A stretch of DNA of 42,016 nt from Desulfobacterales bacterium (GTDB lineage Bacteria > Desulfobacterota > Desulfobulbia > Desulfobulbales > JAGXFP01), in assembly GCA_024637225.1 (NCBI GenBank), contig JAGXFP010000025.1, positions 1 to 42,016 on the forward strand, written 5' to 3'. The position numbers and the translations under genes were made by a program. A model generated the notes under the pieces. It saw only the letters and a program-made list of their open reading frames with translations. It had not been told where the DNA came from and searched no databases. Shown piece after piece: positions 9,001-16,992 of the stretch; within the stretch, counting starts at the first letter, position 1; every line of letters begins with the position of its first letter.

Positions 9001-9081
9001 TTTTTCTTTATACCCACAGGGCATAAGTTTCGTCCGAGCAGATAAGCTGCTCAACTCAGCTTTAATCTCGATTTTTTCCAT
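6037..9081 (-). CDS. Large tetratricopeptide-repeat protein with N-terminal membrane anchor
   Basis: The protein is about 1014 aa. After a basic stretch a hydrophobic segment (roughly residues 36-51, PVLFLLLFLFYVVL) should act as an uncleaved anchor or signal sequence, placing the remainder in the periplasm. The rest is almost entirely TPR-like helix pairs, with repeated patterns such as AYLNGLGLASRKLDKLSRAI and AEKALDLAPDSLAGAFLLAE. Proteins of this build are scaffolds, often in polysaccharide export or secretion, but no specific partner is identified. It follows the DegT aminotransferase with a 20-bp overlap. Its first ~25 codons lie inside a 54-bp repeat (9009-9064), so the real start is either ATG 9081 (AGG nearby) or ATG 9024, which the repeat itself supplies. 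Confidence 0.8.
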   Translation of the reverse strand: MEKIEIKAELSSLSARTKLMPCGYKEKSAWWGASFSRRPVLFLLLFLFYVVLTPTDGLSDLVDLLRVPDELVPDRDVALTVDNSVPWKKAWDQARYLARTGDYLTAEKKYEELLGLRGNIEQARWEYARLLLITGKWQKAATVLELLVERYPDRVAYLNGLGLASRKLDKLSRAIDLFRKAYEKDSTDLTALAGLVQGLVEVGRKKEAFPLFEEIYARLPDDLSLRRALANLAYELGKMETAEKLMAPLAEKKEADLDTLRMTARIYEELKYEKKAAVYWKRCLELDPGHREAHGRLALYYEKLGINGNAKALPHLLALLEKNPDNASLLNRICRIYILSDRFAEALPYFERYVALHADNLDMLIPSGNSGKGAVDIDIISLYRRLIAVTTEDLDLLDALTGDLFRVGNPEAALFMWEHKARLLPERIRVYQEIIDLLERLNRDGRLVAILEIIHRYAPEEVRVVSKLADLKVARGELQAGLEYFNKLKEAGYEGEDLFAGRGRVYEELGRLALALADYKCLLALQPTRLDIRRRCITLAGKLGENIFLKEQVAFLEDVNDPVNHDQDLILAARAFAEARDFEEAQARYQFLLAARVRPDSAREIPNLDPLAREAKLGLADLYFQEGLVFKAEQLLREIFLTGAEQSLVLARLFESALSHKEPRISEAKVWLERYASLERDQGRIMLLKARFMSAVQAYNRAENLLEEFLCGSAIGDCPPSSPDSPKNGISRRAGLLLLEIFIGADDLGRAERQGLAMLEVERDREVLVVLQKIYQAAGKEKAAAKIKKQLLDEAHDSHDLLMLAELYEKHGLPAGLLAAAEKALDLAPDSLAGAFLLAEGLAAEDRFDEALKLLEGMAAIYPGNNSIVLKMAGYYYRNGQYVSALHYSNILLEADPARLDAHFLKTQCITALGDPGYWEKAVKSLFPVKTAEILENNVAAAGLELPPPPGKTSLLQWLGFVKPEPSAVAEELMEPRQLLDNSSKRKKTLNYIAARLYARYRWEQKFGLASAGE
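9009..9064 (-). repeat. 54-bp repeat (family B), copy in the degT/TPR junction
   Basis: On the minus strand it reads TTAAAGCTGAGTTGAGCAGC, continues through GCTCG.ACGAAACTTATGCCC and ends TGTGGGTATAAA. The same unit occurs twice in tandem at 10421-10525 and once, diverged, at 11747-11798. This copy contains the degT stop codon and codons of the TPR gene, so both genes have been joined through it. Confidence 0.75.
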
Positions 9082-10261
9082 AAAAAGCGCCTATCCGGTC
9101 AACGACGTACTCCTGCATCGAATCGGTCATTTCCGGATAGATCGGCAGAGCCAGGGTCTCGGCGGCGGCTCTTTCCGCCTCCGGAAAGGAGAGGTCGTTA
9201 TAACCCAATTCTCCGAGACACTTCTGCTTGTGAAGGGGAATCGGATAATAAATTTCGACCCCGATCCCCTGATTTATTAAAAAGCTCAAGAGGGCGTCGC
9301 GATCTTTAACCCGAATGACATATTGATTATAGATGTGAAAGTCAGGGACCGGCTCAAGGGATTCAGCTGCCGCACGATAAACCGCTTTGGGCTGGGTCAG
9401 GAGATCACCGCTCACCCCCTGCTGGCTGAATAATCGGCCGTACAAATCGGCATTATCGCGCCGGGCCTGGTGCCAGTTGTCGAGATGGGGCAGCTTGATA
9501 CTCAGAACCGCCGCCTGAATCGGGTCAAGACGGAAGTTGCCGCCGATGATATCATGATGATATTTGGGAGCGCCGCCGTGGACCCTGATTATTTTTATAA
9601 GTTCGGCCAGACTATCGTCCCGGGTAATGATCATCCCACCGTCCCCAACCCCGCCGAGGTTCTTGCTGGGGAAAAAGGAAAAGCAGCCGGCTGCCCCCAT
9701 GGTTCCGGCCCGGTGCCAGGAAGTCGCACCGTTTTCCTTTATCGGACACGTTGCACCGATCGCCTGGGCGGCATCTTCCAGGACGGGAATCCCGTATCGG
9801 CGGGAAACCGCCATGATCCGGGCCATATCGGCACACTGACCATAAAGGTGGACGGGCAGGATAATCTTGATCTTCGCCGTCCTCGCCGGGTCCTCGGCCA
9901 GAGCTTCTTCGATCTTGTCCGGATCGATATTGAAGGTGACGGGGTCGATGTCTACGAAGAGAGGCCTGGCGCCCAACCTCAGCACGCAGCCCATGGTGGC
10001 GAAAAAGCTATAGGGCGTGGTCAGGACCAGATCTCCCGGGCCTACACCGAGGGCCATCAGGGCGGCAAGGAGAGCGTCGGTCCCGCTCGCCACTCCGATT
10101 CCGATTCCTCCCCCGCAATATGCGGCTACTTCATCTTCAAGCTTTTCCACCCGCGGCCCGAGAATGTAACCGGTTGAGTCGATCACCTCGGTGACCGCTT
10201 CAATGATCTCGTCTCGCAAGGGGGCCAGCTGTTTGCTCAAATCCAACAGAGGTACCTGCAT
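9062..10261 (-). CDS. DegT/DnrJ/EryC1-family PLP-dependent sugar aminotransferase
   Basis: These enzymes transaminate a nucleotide-linked keto-sugar to an amino-sugar for LPS, capsule or glycoprotein glycans. The 399-residue chain shows the family features: VPLLDLSKQLAPLRDEI at the N-terminus, ASGTDALLAAL, the aspartate of LEDAAQAIGA, and the PLP lysine in FSFFPSKNLGGVGDGG. It ends with VEIYYPIPLHKQKC and ALPIYPEMT. The frame is open to 10351, but the upstream part lies in an intergenic repeat, so ATG 10261 is preferred (AAGGA about 13 bases before it). The stop codon lies inside the 54-bp repeat, and the end overlaps the TPR gene. Confidence 0.88.
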   Translation of the reverse strand: MQVPLLDLSKQLAPLRDEIIEAVTEVIDSTGYILGPRVEKLEDEVAAYCGGGIGIGVASGTDALLAALMALGVGPGDLVLTTPYSFFATMGCVLRLGARPLFVDIDPVTFNIDPDKIEEALAEDPARTAKIKIILPVHLYGQCADMARIMAVSRRYGIPVLEDAAQAIGATCPIKENGATSWHRAGTMGAAGCFSFFPSKNLGGVGDGGMIITRDDSLAELIKIIRVHGGAPKYHHDIIGGNFRLDPIQAAVLSIKLPHLDNWHQARRDNADLYGRLFSQQGVSGDLLTQPKAVYRAAAESLEPVPDFHIYNQYVIRVKDRDALLSFLINQGIGVEIYYPIPLHKQKCLGELGYNDLSFPEAERAAAETLALPIYPEMTDSMQEYVVDRIGAFYGKNRD

Positions 10262-10282
10262 GCAGTGTCCCATTCCTTTATC

Positions 10283-10372
10283 TTTAATAGCGTTGCAAAA
10301 AGTCCGCTCTACTGCGTCGTGGCGTATTTTTGCCCCTTCGGCATAACACATGTATAGCCTCAGTCACAAAAG
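10283..10372. repeat. Short intergenic repeat-like segment (GCAAAAAGTCC type)
   Basis: The segment begins GCGTTGCAAAAAGTCC, and a similar GAGTTCGCAAAAGTCC ends the intergenic region at 10552-10568. With the two tandem 54-bp units between them, 10283-10571 looks like a stack of mobile palindromic pieces rather than functional upstream DNA. No gene is supported in this stretch. Confidence 0.4.
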
Positions 10373-10420
10373 ACACCACTCCTTGTATATCGAAGTTTTT
10401 GCTGCCACCCATTTTTGTAA

Positions 10421-10525
10421 CCACAGGGCATAAGTTTCGTACGAGCAGGCAAGCTGCTCAACTCGGCTTTATACCCACAGGGCATAAGTTTCGTACGAGC
10501 AGGCAAGCTGCTCAACTCAGCTTTA
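10421..10525. repeat. Two tandem copies of the 54-bp repeat (family B)
   Basis: Units at 10421-10471 and 10475-10525 are almost identical and repeat with a 54-bp period (CCACAGGGCATAAGTTTCGT then ACGAGCAGGCAAGCTGCTC). Each contains the internal palindrome GAGCA...TGCTC. Their translation produces a repetitive false ORF on the plus strand. The same unit occurs at 9009-9064. Confidence 0.85.
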
Positions 10526-10572
10526 ACTTTTTACGAGTAAATCATCTTCGATGAGTTCGCAAAAGTCCTTTA

Positions 10573-11547
10573 TTATTTATTTTCCCGCCAGCCGGAGAGG
10601 ATCTCGTCTAAAAAGTTATGGATATCCGGCACTTCCTCTTCAAAGAATTTTCTCATCTTCCCAAGGAGATTGGCCTCAATCTGCCTGACTCTTTCCCGGG
10701 AGACCCCGAACCGGTCGGCGATGGTCTGGAGGGTCAGGGGGTCATCGCTCAGCAACCTGTCCGCCAGAATGGCCTTTTCCTTATCGTTAAGGCTGTATTT
10801 CAGTTTTTCCAGAACTTCGGCAATTCGAACCTTGATCTCGCCCTCGGCGACGATCTCTTCAAGGGAAGGGCCGGGCTGGGCCAGGAAGTCTTTCTGTTCT
10901 TCGCTGGAATCGTCCCTGACCGGGGTTTCGAGGGAGAGATCATTGCCCCCCATCCTCTGGCTCATTTCGATGACCTCGCTCTCCTTGACATGGAGACGTT
11001 CGGCCAGCAGTTTGGGCTCAGCCTTAAAGCCTTGGGCCTCGAGAAGTTTACGTTCCTTATTCAGATTGAAAAACAATTTGCGCTGGGCCTGGGTAGTGCC
11101 GATCTTGACCAGCCGCCAATTATCCATGATCGATTTAAGGATATAGGCCCTGATCCAATAGGCGGCATAATAGGAGAACTTGACGCCGCGATAGGGATCG
11201 AACTTCTTGACCGCCTGAACCAGTCCGACATTACCTTCCTGGATGAGGTCCAGGAAGTTCTGCATCCAGTACTTCTGGAAATCCATGGCCACCTTGACCA
11301 CCAGACGCAGATTGGCGGTGACCAGCCGATAGGCAGCTTCCGGATCTTTATCCTTTTGATAACGGGCGGCCAGTTCTTCCGTTTCCTCCCTGGTCAAGAG
11401 CTTATATTGACTGATCTCCTGAAGATAGCGGTGCAGTCCGGCCTGAGCAGCCACCGGCAGATTTTCATCATCCGGCAGACTGGTCAAGGGGCGGTATGCG
11501 TCCGCGTCAATGGTCTCCTGGCTTTCCGAATAGTCGGAATCGGTCAT
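10573..11547 (-). CDS. rpoH: RNA polymerase sigma factor RpoH (sigma-32 type)
   Basis: This is a heat-shock-type sigma-70 family factor that directs RNA polymerase to chaperone and protease promoters. Region 2 is clear (NLRLVVKVAMDFQKYWMQN, LIQEGNVGLVQAVKKFDPYRG, FSYYAAYWIRAYIL), region 4 has LTLQTIADRFGVSRERVRQIE, and the RpoH-typical box QAQRKLFFNLNKE lies between them. The N-terminal acidic extension precedes AQAGLHRYLQEIS. The start is uncertain: ATG 11547 is given, but TTG 11559 has AAGGTG six bases upstream and GTG 11568 is also in frame. No rho-independent terminator is obvious downstream, where the tandem repeat lies. Confidence 0.9.
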   Translation of the reverse strand: MTDSDYSESQETIDADAYRPLTSLPDDENLPVAAQAGLHRYLQEISQYKLLTREETEELAARYQKDKDPEAAYRLVTANLRLVVKVAMDFQKYWMQNFLDLIQEGNVGLVQAVKKFDPYRGVKFSYYAAYWIRAYILKSIMDNWRLVKIGTTQAQRKLFFNLNKERKLLEAQGFKAEPKLLAERLHVKESEVIEMSQRMGGNDLSLETPVRDDSSEEQKDFLAQPGPSLEEIVAEGEIKVRIAEVLEKLKYSLNDKEKAILADRLLSDDPLTLQTIADRFGVSRERVRQIEANLLGKMRKFFEEEVPDIHNFLDEILSGWRENK

Positions 11548-11706
11548 TTTTTTGACCAAAATTAACACCTTGCGCTAAATTGCTTAATAAAAAATACCGG
11601 TTGGTCAGAACCGGTTAACATTCTAAAAACTTTTTAATATAACTAATCGTAACGAGAATTACCACATTTATACAGCGGACCGGCAACATGCCGGACCTTA
11701 TTTATT

Positions 11707-11869
11707 CCTGAATCCGTGACTGCTTGGTGGGGGATTTTGCTTTGTATCTACAGGGCATATGTTTCGTACCGCGCAGGTCAGCTGCTCAACTTAAGCTTTA
11801 CGATATACCGTATTATCAACCTCGTTGCCGCCTTGCATCTGCTCGTTCTCGAACGCTCACGGATCGAGG
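11707..11869 (-). repeat. Chimeric palindromic element: family A ends with a family B core
   Basis: Read on the minus strand from 11869, it starts CCTCGATCCGTGAGCGTTCG and continues GATGCAAGGCGGCAAC and GTTGATAATAC like the 220-bp elements. It then changes into the 54-bp family B unit (AAGCTTAAGTTGAGCAGC ... ATGCCCTGTAGATACAAA, 11798-11747) and ends in the family A inverted repeat CAGTCACGGATTCAGG. It is 163 bp long. It supplies the stop codon of the DUF4384-like gene (11857-11859). Confidence 0.7.
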
Positions 11870-12567
11870 TTATTGATCAGATCCAGAACTCTTCCATACC
11901 CGCCATCTGTCGCCGAAATCTTTTGCGCGCCAACGGTTTTCGCCGAATCGCTGCCCCCCGGCATCTCACCGGGCCGGATCGGGATTCGATCGACTTCATA
12001 GACCGAGACGGCGGAAAGATTTTTCGCCGCCTCGTCAAGTTTCGCCAGCAAACGCGTCTTAAGTTCCGGATTCCCGGCCGCCAGAAACATCTCGGTCAAC
12101 CTTTCCAGTTCAAGAAGCCTTTCAGCCGAGGCCAAAAGATAAAAGCGCTCGGTCCCCTTAAGGCCGTCCAGGGCAAACCACTTGCGCCCGGATGGTATGT
12201 AGGTTTTATAACCGGCCGGCACCTCGCCATTGTAAAAGGCGGTACTCGGCGGAAAGACCAGATAAAGATCATGGCGGGCATCGAACAGATAGAGATAAAC
12301 AAAAGCCCCACCGTGCAATTCCAGATAGAACCTGAGGAGCTCCCCTTCCGAAATGGGCTCTTCGGCCTCGAAATCGAGAGAGCCAACCTGCCCGCCCCGG
12401 GATTTATGGATGAAAGCCCAGCTGAAAGAGTACTGTTCCCCGCCGAAGACCATGCCGGATAAAGCATAGTGTAAAATGAACGGGATAATCAGAACCTGCC
12501 TGGAAATATCTTTTAGGTTAAACAAACGGCTCCGACCTCCCCGACGGCAACTTCCGACAATGTGCAA
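11857..12567 (-). CDS. DUF4384-like exported protein
   Basis: The 236-residue protein has a hydrophobic segment near residues 24-40 (VLIIPFILHYALSGMVFG), probably a signal or anchor. A domain follows that resembles DUF4384: EGELLRFYLELHGGAFVYLY, LFDARHDLYLVFP and IPSGRKWFALDGLKGTERFYLLAS. The function of DUF4384 is not established; related domains accompany peptidases and secretion or stress proteins. A helical tail (LLELERLTEMFLAAG) follows. The last codons (LDP and the stop) lie inside the palindromic element at 11707-11869, so the native C-terminus may have been truncated or replaced. Confidence 0.6.
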   Translation of the reverse strand: MHIVGSCRRGGRSRLFNLKDISRQVLIIPFILHYALSGMVFGGEQYSFSWAFIHKSRGGQVGSLDFEAEEPISEGELLRFYLELHGGAFVYLYLFDARHDLYLVFPPSTAFYNGEVPAGYKTYIPSGRKWFALDGLKGTERFYLLASAERLLELERLTEMFLAAGNPELKTRLLAKLDEAAKNLSAVSVYEVDRIPIRPGEMPGGSDSAKTVGAQKISATDGGYGRVLDLINNLDP

Positions 12568-12834
12568 AATCCACCTGATCTCATCATAAATCCTATGGAG
12601 ATGAAGACCAACAGAAAAACCGAATATACCGAAAGCTATTTCAAATGTGGACTATATATGATAAAAAGGGATGTTCCGGAAACTACTCTCGCGGATCTTC
12701 GCGGGCCGATACCTCTTTAGCGACCAGCCGGAGACTCCGCGGGGCGCCCGGTGATGGCTTAATCTCCAACTTACCGTCATAATGATGAGTTTCGCTGCCG
12801 CTGAAATCACCAACCCAACAAACCCTGGGAAATC

Positions 12835-14631
12835 ATGAATAAGATCAGAAACTTCAGCATTATAGCCCATATCGACCACGGCAAATCCACCCTGGCCGAC
12901 CGAATGATTCAATTGTGCGAAATGGTCACGGCCCGTGAGTTCAAGGACCAGCTCCTTGACAGTATGGATATCGAAAGGGAACGGGGCATCACCATCAAGA
13001 GCCAGGCCATCAGCCTGCCCTACAAGGCCAAGGACGGGCAGATCTACGAACTCAATCTGGTCGACACCCCCGGCCATGTCGATTTCAGCTACGAAGTCTC
13101 CCGGGCCCTGGCAGCCTGCGAAGGCGCCCTTCTCCTGATTGACGCGGCCCAGGGCGTCGAAGCCCAGACCCTGGCCAATCTCTATCTCGCCATGGAGAAT
13201 GATTTGGAGATTATCCCGGTCATCAACAAGATCGATCTGCCAGCCGCCGACCCTGAAGGCACTCTCCTCCAGATCGAGGACGACCTGGGGCTGGATATCG
13301 ATAACGCCCGGCAGTGTTCGGCCAAGACCGGAGTGGGAGTCGACGAAGTGCTTGAGGCAGTGGTCCATCTGCTGCCCCCTCCCACGGGAGATGTCAACAA
13401 ACCCCTGAAGGCCCTGATCTTCGATGCCAACTATGATCCTTACCGCGGCACCATAATTTCCTGCCGGATTTTCGAAGGCAGGATAAAAGCGGGAGACACC
13501 ATCCTCTTTATGTCCAACAACGCCAGCTACAAGGTTGAAGAGGTCGGCAAGTTTCTTTTCAAGAAAACCCCCCAAAAGGAACTACGGGCCGGGCAGGTCG
13601 GCTATATTCTGGCCGGAGTCAAAACAGTCAGCGACACCAAACCCGGCGACACCATCACCCTCAAGGACGACCCCTGCACCGAAGCCCTGCCGGGTTTCAT
13701 GGAAGTGCAGCCCATGGTCTTCTCCTCGCTCTACCCGATCTCCACCGACGACTACGAAGACCTGACCACCGCCCTCGGGAAACTGAAGCTTAACGATGCC
13801 GCCCTGACCTACCAGAAAGACACCTCCGCCGCCCTGGGTTTTGGCTATCGCTGCGGATTTCTGGGCCTGCTCCACCTGGAAGTCATCCAGGAAAGACTGG
13901 AAAGGGAGTTCGACATCCCGCTGATCCTTACGGTGCCGACGGTCAGCTACCATTTTTATCTGCAGGACGGCGAGATGGAGATAATCGACAATCCCTCCTA
14001 TTTCCCGGACCCCGCCAAGATCGAAAGGACCGAAGAACCCTTCATCAAGGCCTCGATCCTGATGCCGGAACGCTACATGGGAGTGGTGATGAACCTCTGC
14101 ATGGAAAGACGGGGCGAAAACACTACCTACCACTATCCGACCCCGGGCCGGATCGAGCTGAGCTGCGAACTGCCCCTGGCCGAGGTCATCTATGATTTTT
14201 ACGATATGCTGAAATCGATCACCCAGGGCTACGGATCTTTTGATTATGAATTAATTGATTATCGTCCCAGCGATCTTGTAAAATTAGATATCCTGGTTAA
14301 CGGCGAACGGGTCGACGCCCTCTCCCAGCTGGTTCATCGGGAAAAGGCCAGGGAAAGAGGGCTTCATGCCTGCGACAGGCTGAAAGAGGAAATCCCGCGC
14401 CATATGTTCAAGATCGCGATCCAGGCATCGATCGGCGGCACCGTCGTCGCCAGAACCAATGTCGCGGCGATGCGCAAAGACGTCACCGCCAAATGCTACG
14501 GCGGCGATATTACCAGGAAAAGAAAGCTGCTGGAAAAACAGAAGGCCGGGAAAAAACGGATGAAGACCGTGGGCAACGTCGATATTCCCCAGAAAGCTTT
14601 TCTGGCCGTCCTCAAATCTGAACAGTCATAA
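12835..14631 (+). CDS. lepA: Elongation factor 4 (LepA), ribosome back-translocating GTPase
   Basis: LepA acts on the ribosome during translation and initiation under stress. All five GTPase motifs are present: AHIDHGKSTLADR, RERGITIKSQ, DTPGHVDFSYEV, NKIDLP and SAKTGVG. The EF-G-like domains and LepA-specific C-terminal domain (TNVAAMRKDVTAKCYGGDIT, KRKLLEKQKAGKKRMK) follow. The 598-residue length is canonical. A small cytochrome gene follows after 17 bp in the same direction. LepA is often next to lepB, but lepB is not seen here. Confidence 0.97.
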   Translation: MNKIRNFSIIAHIDHGKSTLADRMIQLCEMVTAREFKDQLLDSMDIERERGITIKSQAISLPYKAKDGQIYELNLVDTPGHVDFSYEVSRALAACEGALLLIDAAQGVEAQTLANLYLAMENDLEIIPVINKIDLPAADPEGTLLQIEDDLGLDIDNARQCSAKTGVGVDEVLEAVVHLLPPPTGDVNKPLKALIFDANYDPYRGTIISCRIFEGRIKAGDTILFMSNNASYKVEEVGKFLFKKTPQKELRAGQVGYILAGVKTVSDTKPGDTITLKDDPCTEALPGFMEVQPMVFSSLYPISTDDYEDLTTALGKLKLNDAALTYQKDTSAALGFGYRCGFLGLLHLEVIQERLEREFDIPLILTVPTVSYHFYLQDGEMEIIDNPSYFPDPAKIERTEEPFIKASILMPERYMGVVMNLCMERRGENTTYHYPTPGRIELSCELPLAEVIYDFYDMLKSITQGYGSFDYELIDYRPSDLVKLDILVNGERVDALSQLVHREKARERGLHACDRLKEEIPRHMFKIAIQASIGGTVVARTNVAAMRKDVTAKCYGGDITRKRKLLEKQKAGKKRMKTVGNVDIPQKAFLAVLKSEQS

Positions 14632-14648
14632 CCAACAGGATATAAAGC

Positions 14649-14936
14649 ATGAAGAAACAATTGACTTTCCTGGCCGTTACCACTTCGATTCTATTTATGG
14701 CGCCGCTGTTATCGGCCAGTCAGGAATGCGGTGAAATGCTGAAAGAAAAATGCACCAGCTGTCACTACAATACCAGGGTTTGCGAGAAGGTCGGAGAAAA
14801 GAACCGGCGCTCCTGGAAGAACACCACCAAAAGGATGATTCGCTACGGGCTGAAAATCAGCAATGAGGAGATAAACGAGGTCACGGATTGCCTGGTTTCC
14901 CTGGAGGATAATCCGGAAATATTCTGCGACAAGTAG
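14649..14936 (+). CDS. Small monoheme c-type cytochrome, periplasmic
   Basis: The 95-residue precursor has a signal peptide (KKQLTFLAVTTSILFMAP, cleavage near residue 24) and a single CxxCH heme site, CTSCH, at residues 35-39. Four further cysteines (positions 27, 45, about 83 and 93) could form disulfides. No distal methionine is clear except MIRYGL around residue 69. It probably carries electrons in the periplasm. It lies 17 bp after lepA with an AGGA ribosome binding site, so it is co-transcribed with an unrelated housekeeping gene. Confidence 0.75.
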   Translation: MKKQLTFLAVTTSILFMAPLLSASQECGEMLKEKCTSCHYNTRVCEKVGEKNRRSWKNTTKRMIRYGLKISNEEINEVTDCLVSLEDNPEIFCDK

Positions 14937-14964
14937 TCAGGATGGGAAGCCAAAGGCCCCAGGG

Positions 14965-15246
14965 TCAGGAAGATGACATGCCCGGACAACGGACGGAATG
15001 TTTCTCCGCCTCAACCCGCCCGAGATCGTCGCGCTCACCCCCGGCTCGGGAGCGCTGGCCATTGGTGAGCACCGAAACAATGCAGTCGCCGCAAACATTC
15101 AGCGCCGTCCGGTAATCATCAAAACTGCTAACCACTTCCCAGCACGGTTTTCCGTTTGACTTGGCCAATTGCCAGACCTTGCAATCGTTCTGTCGTCCGC
15201 AACCGGTGATTTCCCAGCACATCGGCTTTCCCTGCTTGAATTCCAT
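14965..15246 (-). CDS. Small Cys-rich protein, function unknown (93 aa)
   Basis: Starting at ATG 15246 (GGGGAG just upstream), the protein has a pattern CWEITGCGR (C10, C16), then NDCKVWQ, KPCWEV and NVCGDCIV. Six or more cysteines with paired CWE motifs suggest two metal-binding or redox knuckles. Similar CWE...C...C modules occur beside sensor domains in anaerobes, but no function is known. The last ~25 residues after the CGDCIV motif are low in conservation signals and may be partly non-native. The frame is open further upstream to 15291 without a better start. Confidence 0.6.
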   Translation of the reverse strand: MEFKQGKPMCWEITGCGRQNDCKVWQLAKSNGKPCWEVVSSFDDYRTALNVCGDCIVSVLTNGQRSRAGGERDDLGRVEAEKHSVRCPGMSSS

Positions 15247-15363
15247 TCTCCCCGACCTTTCCCCATGCACCTGAATGCAAATGGGGACCAAAATATAATG
15301 ACTTATGTGGCTAATTCTGACTTTTCCCCGAGATTTTTCAATATACCGCCTAAGATTTCACGG

Positions 15364-15984
15364 TCAAGAGATATCAAGATATCGATCTAAACCGGCCAGC
15401 AGATCTTCCATCCCTTCTCCGGTTTTGGCGGAAAAGATCACGCGCTCGGCGCGAGTCGCTCCGAATTCCCTGTCGAGGGCCGCCGCCAGCTTGCCCCGTT
15501 GGTTCCCCGACAGTTTATCAGCCTTGGTATAAACCAGCAGCAACGGCAGCTCCATCATCCTCAACCAGGCAACCAGTTCAAGATCCTGGTCCTTGGCGTT
15601 GTGCCGCATATCGACGATCACCACGATGCAGCGGAGATTCTCTCTTTTTTCCAGATAACTGGTAATCAGGCCCTGCCAGTCGTTCTTAACCTTGCGGGGC
15701 ACCTTGGCGAAACCGTAACCGGGCAGGTCGACAAGATACATGCTCTCCTCGACCAGAAAGAAATTCAGGCTCTGGGTCTTGCCCGGCTGGGCGCTGACCT
15801 TGACCAGCCCCCGCCGGTTGATCAGTTTATTGATCAGGCTCGACTTGCCGACATTGGAGCGGCCCGCAAAGGCAATCTCAGGATAATCCGGGACGGGCAG
15901 CTGGCTGGTGTTGAACACCGAGGTGACAAACTCAACCCGGCAGGATTTGCCTAAAAAAGCGGAGGCCGAAAAAGGAGGTGTCAT
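15364..15984 (-). CDS. engB: Ribosome-biogenesis GTPase YihA/YsxC (EngB)
   Basis: This is an essential small GTPase needed for 50S subunit maturation. The 206-residue protein shows G1 GRSNVGKSSLINKL, G2 QPGKTQSLNFF, G3 DLPGYGFAK, G4 YTKADKL and G5 SAKTGEG. Its ATG overlaps the hisG stop as TAATG (15982-15986), so translation is coupled. AGGAGG precedes the ATG. Confidence 0.95.
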   Translation of the reverse strand: MTPPFSASAFLGKSCRVEFVTSVFNTSQLPVPDYPEIAFAGRSNVGKSSLINKLINRRGLVKVSAQPGKTQSLNFFLVEESMYLVDLPGYGFAKVPRKVKNDWQGLITSYLEKRENLRCIVVIVDMRHNAKDQDLELVAWLRMMELPLLLVYTKADKLSGNQRGKLAAALDREFGATRAERVIFSAKTGEGMEDLLAGLDRYLDIS

Positions 15985-16856
15985 TAAATAACCTTGTTCA
16001 GTGAGTATTCGACGATCCCTTCGGCGCCGGATTTAAGCAGCCGGGGAATCAAGTCCCTGACCTGATGCTCGGAAATGACCGTCTCAACCGAATACCAGTT
16101 TTTATGATAGAGATGGGCAATAGTCGGAGCGTTCATGCTGGGCAGAAGACCGATCACCTCGTCGAGTTTCTCTTCGGAAACGTTCATCTTCAGCCCGACT
16201 ATCTTGTCGGCCCGCAAGGCCCCCTGGAGCAGCAAGGCGATATTCTCGATCTTCTCGCGTTTCCAGGGATCCTCCCAGGCCTTGCGGTTGGCGATGAACT
16301 GGGTGTTCGAAGACATCATCTCGTAAATGATCTTCAGGCCATGGGCTCTGATGGTGCTTTCCGTTTCGGTGACCTCAACCACGGCATCGGCCAGTCCGGA
16401 AACCACCTTGGCCTCGGTGGCTCCCCAGGAAAACTCGATATCAACATTGATATTGCGCTCCTGGAAAAATTTGCGGGTATAATTGACCAGTTCGGTGGAA
16501 ATCTTTTTCCCCTCCAGGTCCTCAAGGGTTTTGATCTCGGAATCGCCGGGCACGGCGATCACCCAGCGGGTCGGTTTTTTGCTGACCTTGGAATAGATCA
16601 GATTGTCGACCACCACCACGTCGGAATCGTTTTCCAGGATCCAGTCCTTCCCGGTAATTCCGGCATCGAGCACGCCCTGCTCCACGTAACGGGACATCTC
16701 CTGGGGCCGACAGATGGAGCAGGTCAATTCATCGTCGTCGACCTCGGGAAAATAATTCCGGGAAGAGAGCTTGATCCGCCAGCCCGATTTTTCAAAGAGT
16801 TCGATGGTGGCCTTCTCCAGGCTTCCTTTGGGTATGCCAAGTTTCAAAACATTCAT
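15984..16856 (-). CDS. hisG: ATP phosphoribosyltransferase, long form (HisG)
   Basis: HisG catalyses the first committed step of histidine biosynthesis, joining PRPP and ATP. The 290-residue length and the presence of a C-terminal regulatory ACT-like domain indicate the long, histidine-inhibited form that works without HisZ. Visible motifs are LKLGIPKGSLE, DAGITGKDW and ADAVVEVTETESTIRAHGL. The ATG at 16856 (MNVLKLGIPKG) is preferred over the more upstream frame because it matches the family N-terminus, though its ribosome binding site (GAG) is weak. Its stop overlaps engB. hisI lies 137 bp upstream in the same direction. Confidence 0.95.
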   Translation of the reverse strand: MNVLKLGIPKGSLEKATIELFEKSGWRIKLSSRNYFPEVDDDELTCSICRPQEMSRYVEQGVLDAGITGKDWILENDSDVVVVDNLIYSKVSKKPTRWVIAVPGDSEIKTLEDLEGKKISTELVNYTRKFFQERNINVDIEFSWGATEAKVVSGLADAVVEVTETESTIRAHGLKIIYEMMSSNTQFIANRKAWEDPWKREKIENIALLLQGALRADKIVGLKMNVSEEKLDEVIGLLPSMNAPTIAHLYHKNWYSVETVISEHQVRDLIPRLLKSGAEGIVEYSLNKVI

Positions 16857-16992
16857 TTTTATGATCTCGTATAATTTTGGGATGACCAGATGCAAATTTC
16901 GCCAGGCGCCCCGAAGGAGGTGTCCCCCTCAAGGGAGAATTGAACAGAACCCTCGGGACAGGGAGGCCGGAATCTTAATTGCTGCGAAGCCA

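Noticed and set aside
10330-10554. Plus-strand ORF with a repeated GHKFRTSRQAAQL motif
   Set aside because: It is the translation of the tandem 54-bp repeats.
12595-12720. 41-codon ORF between the DUF4384-like gene and lepA
   Set aside because: No ribosome binding site, no recognisable motif and plausible by chance.
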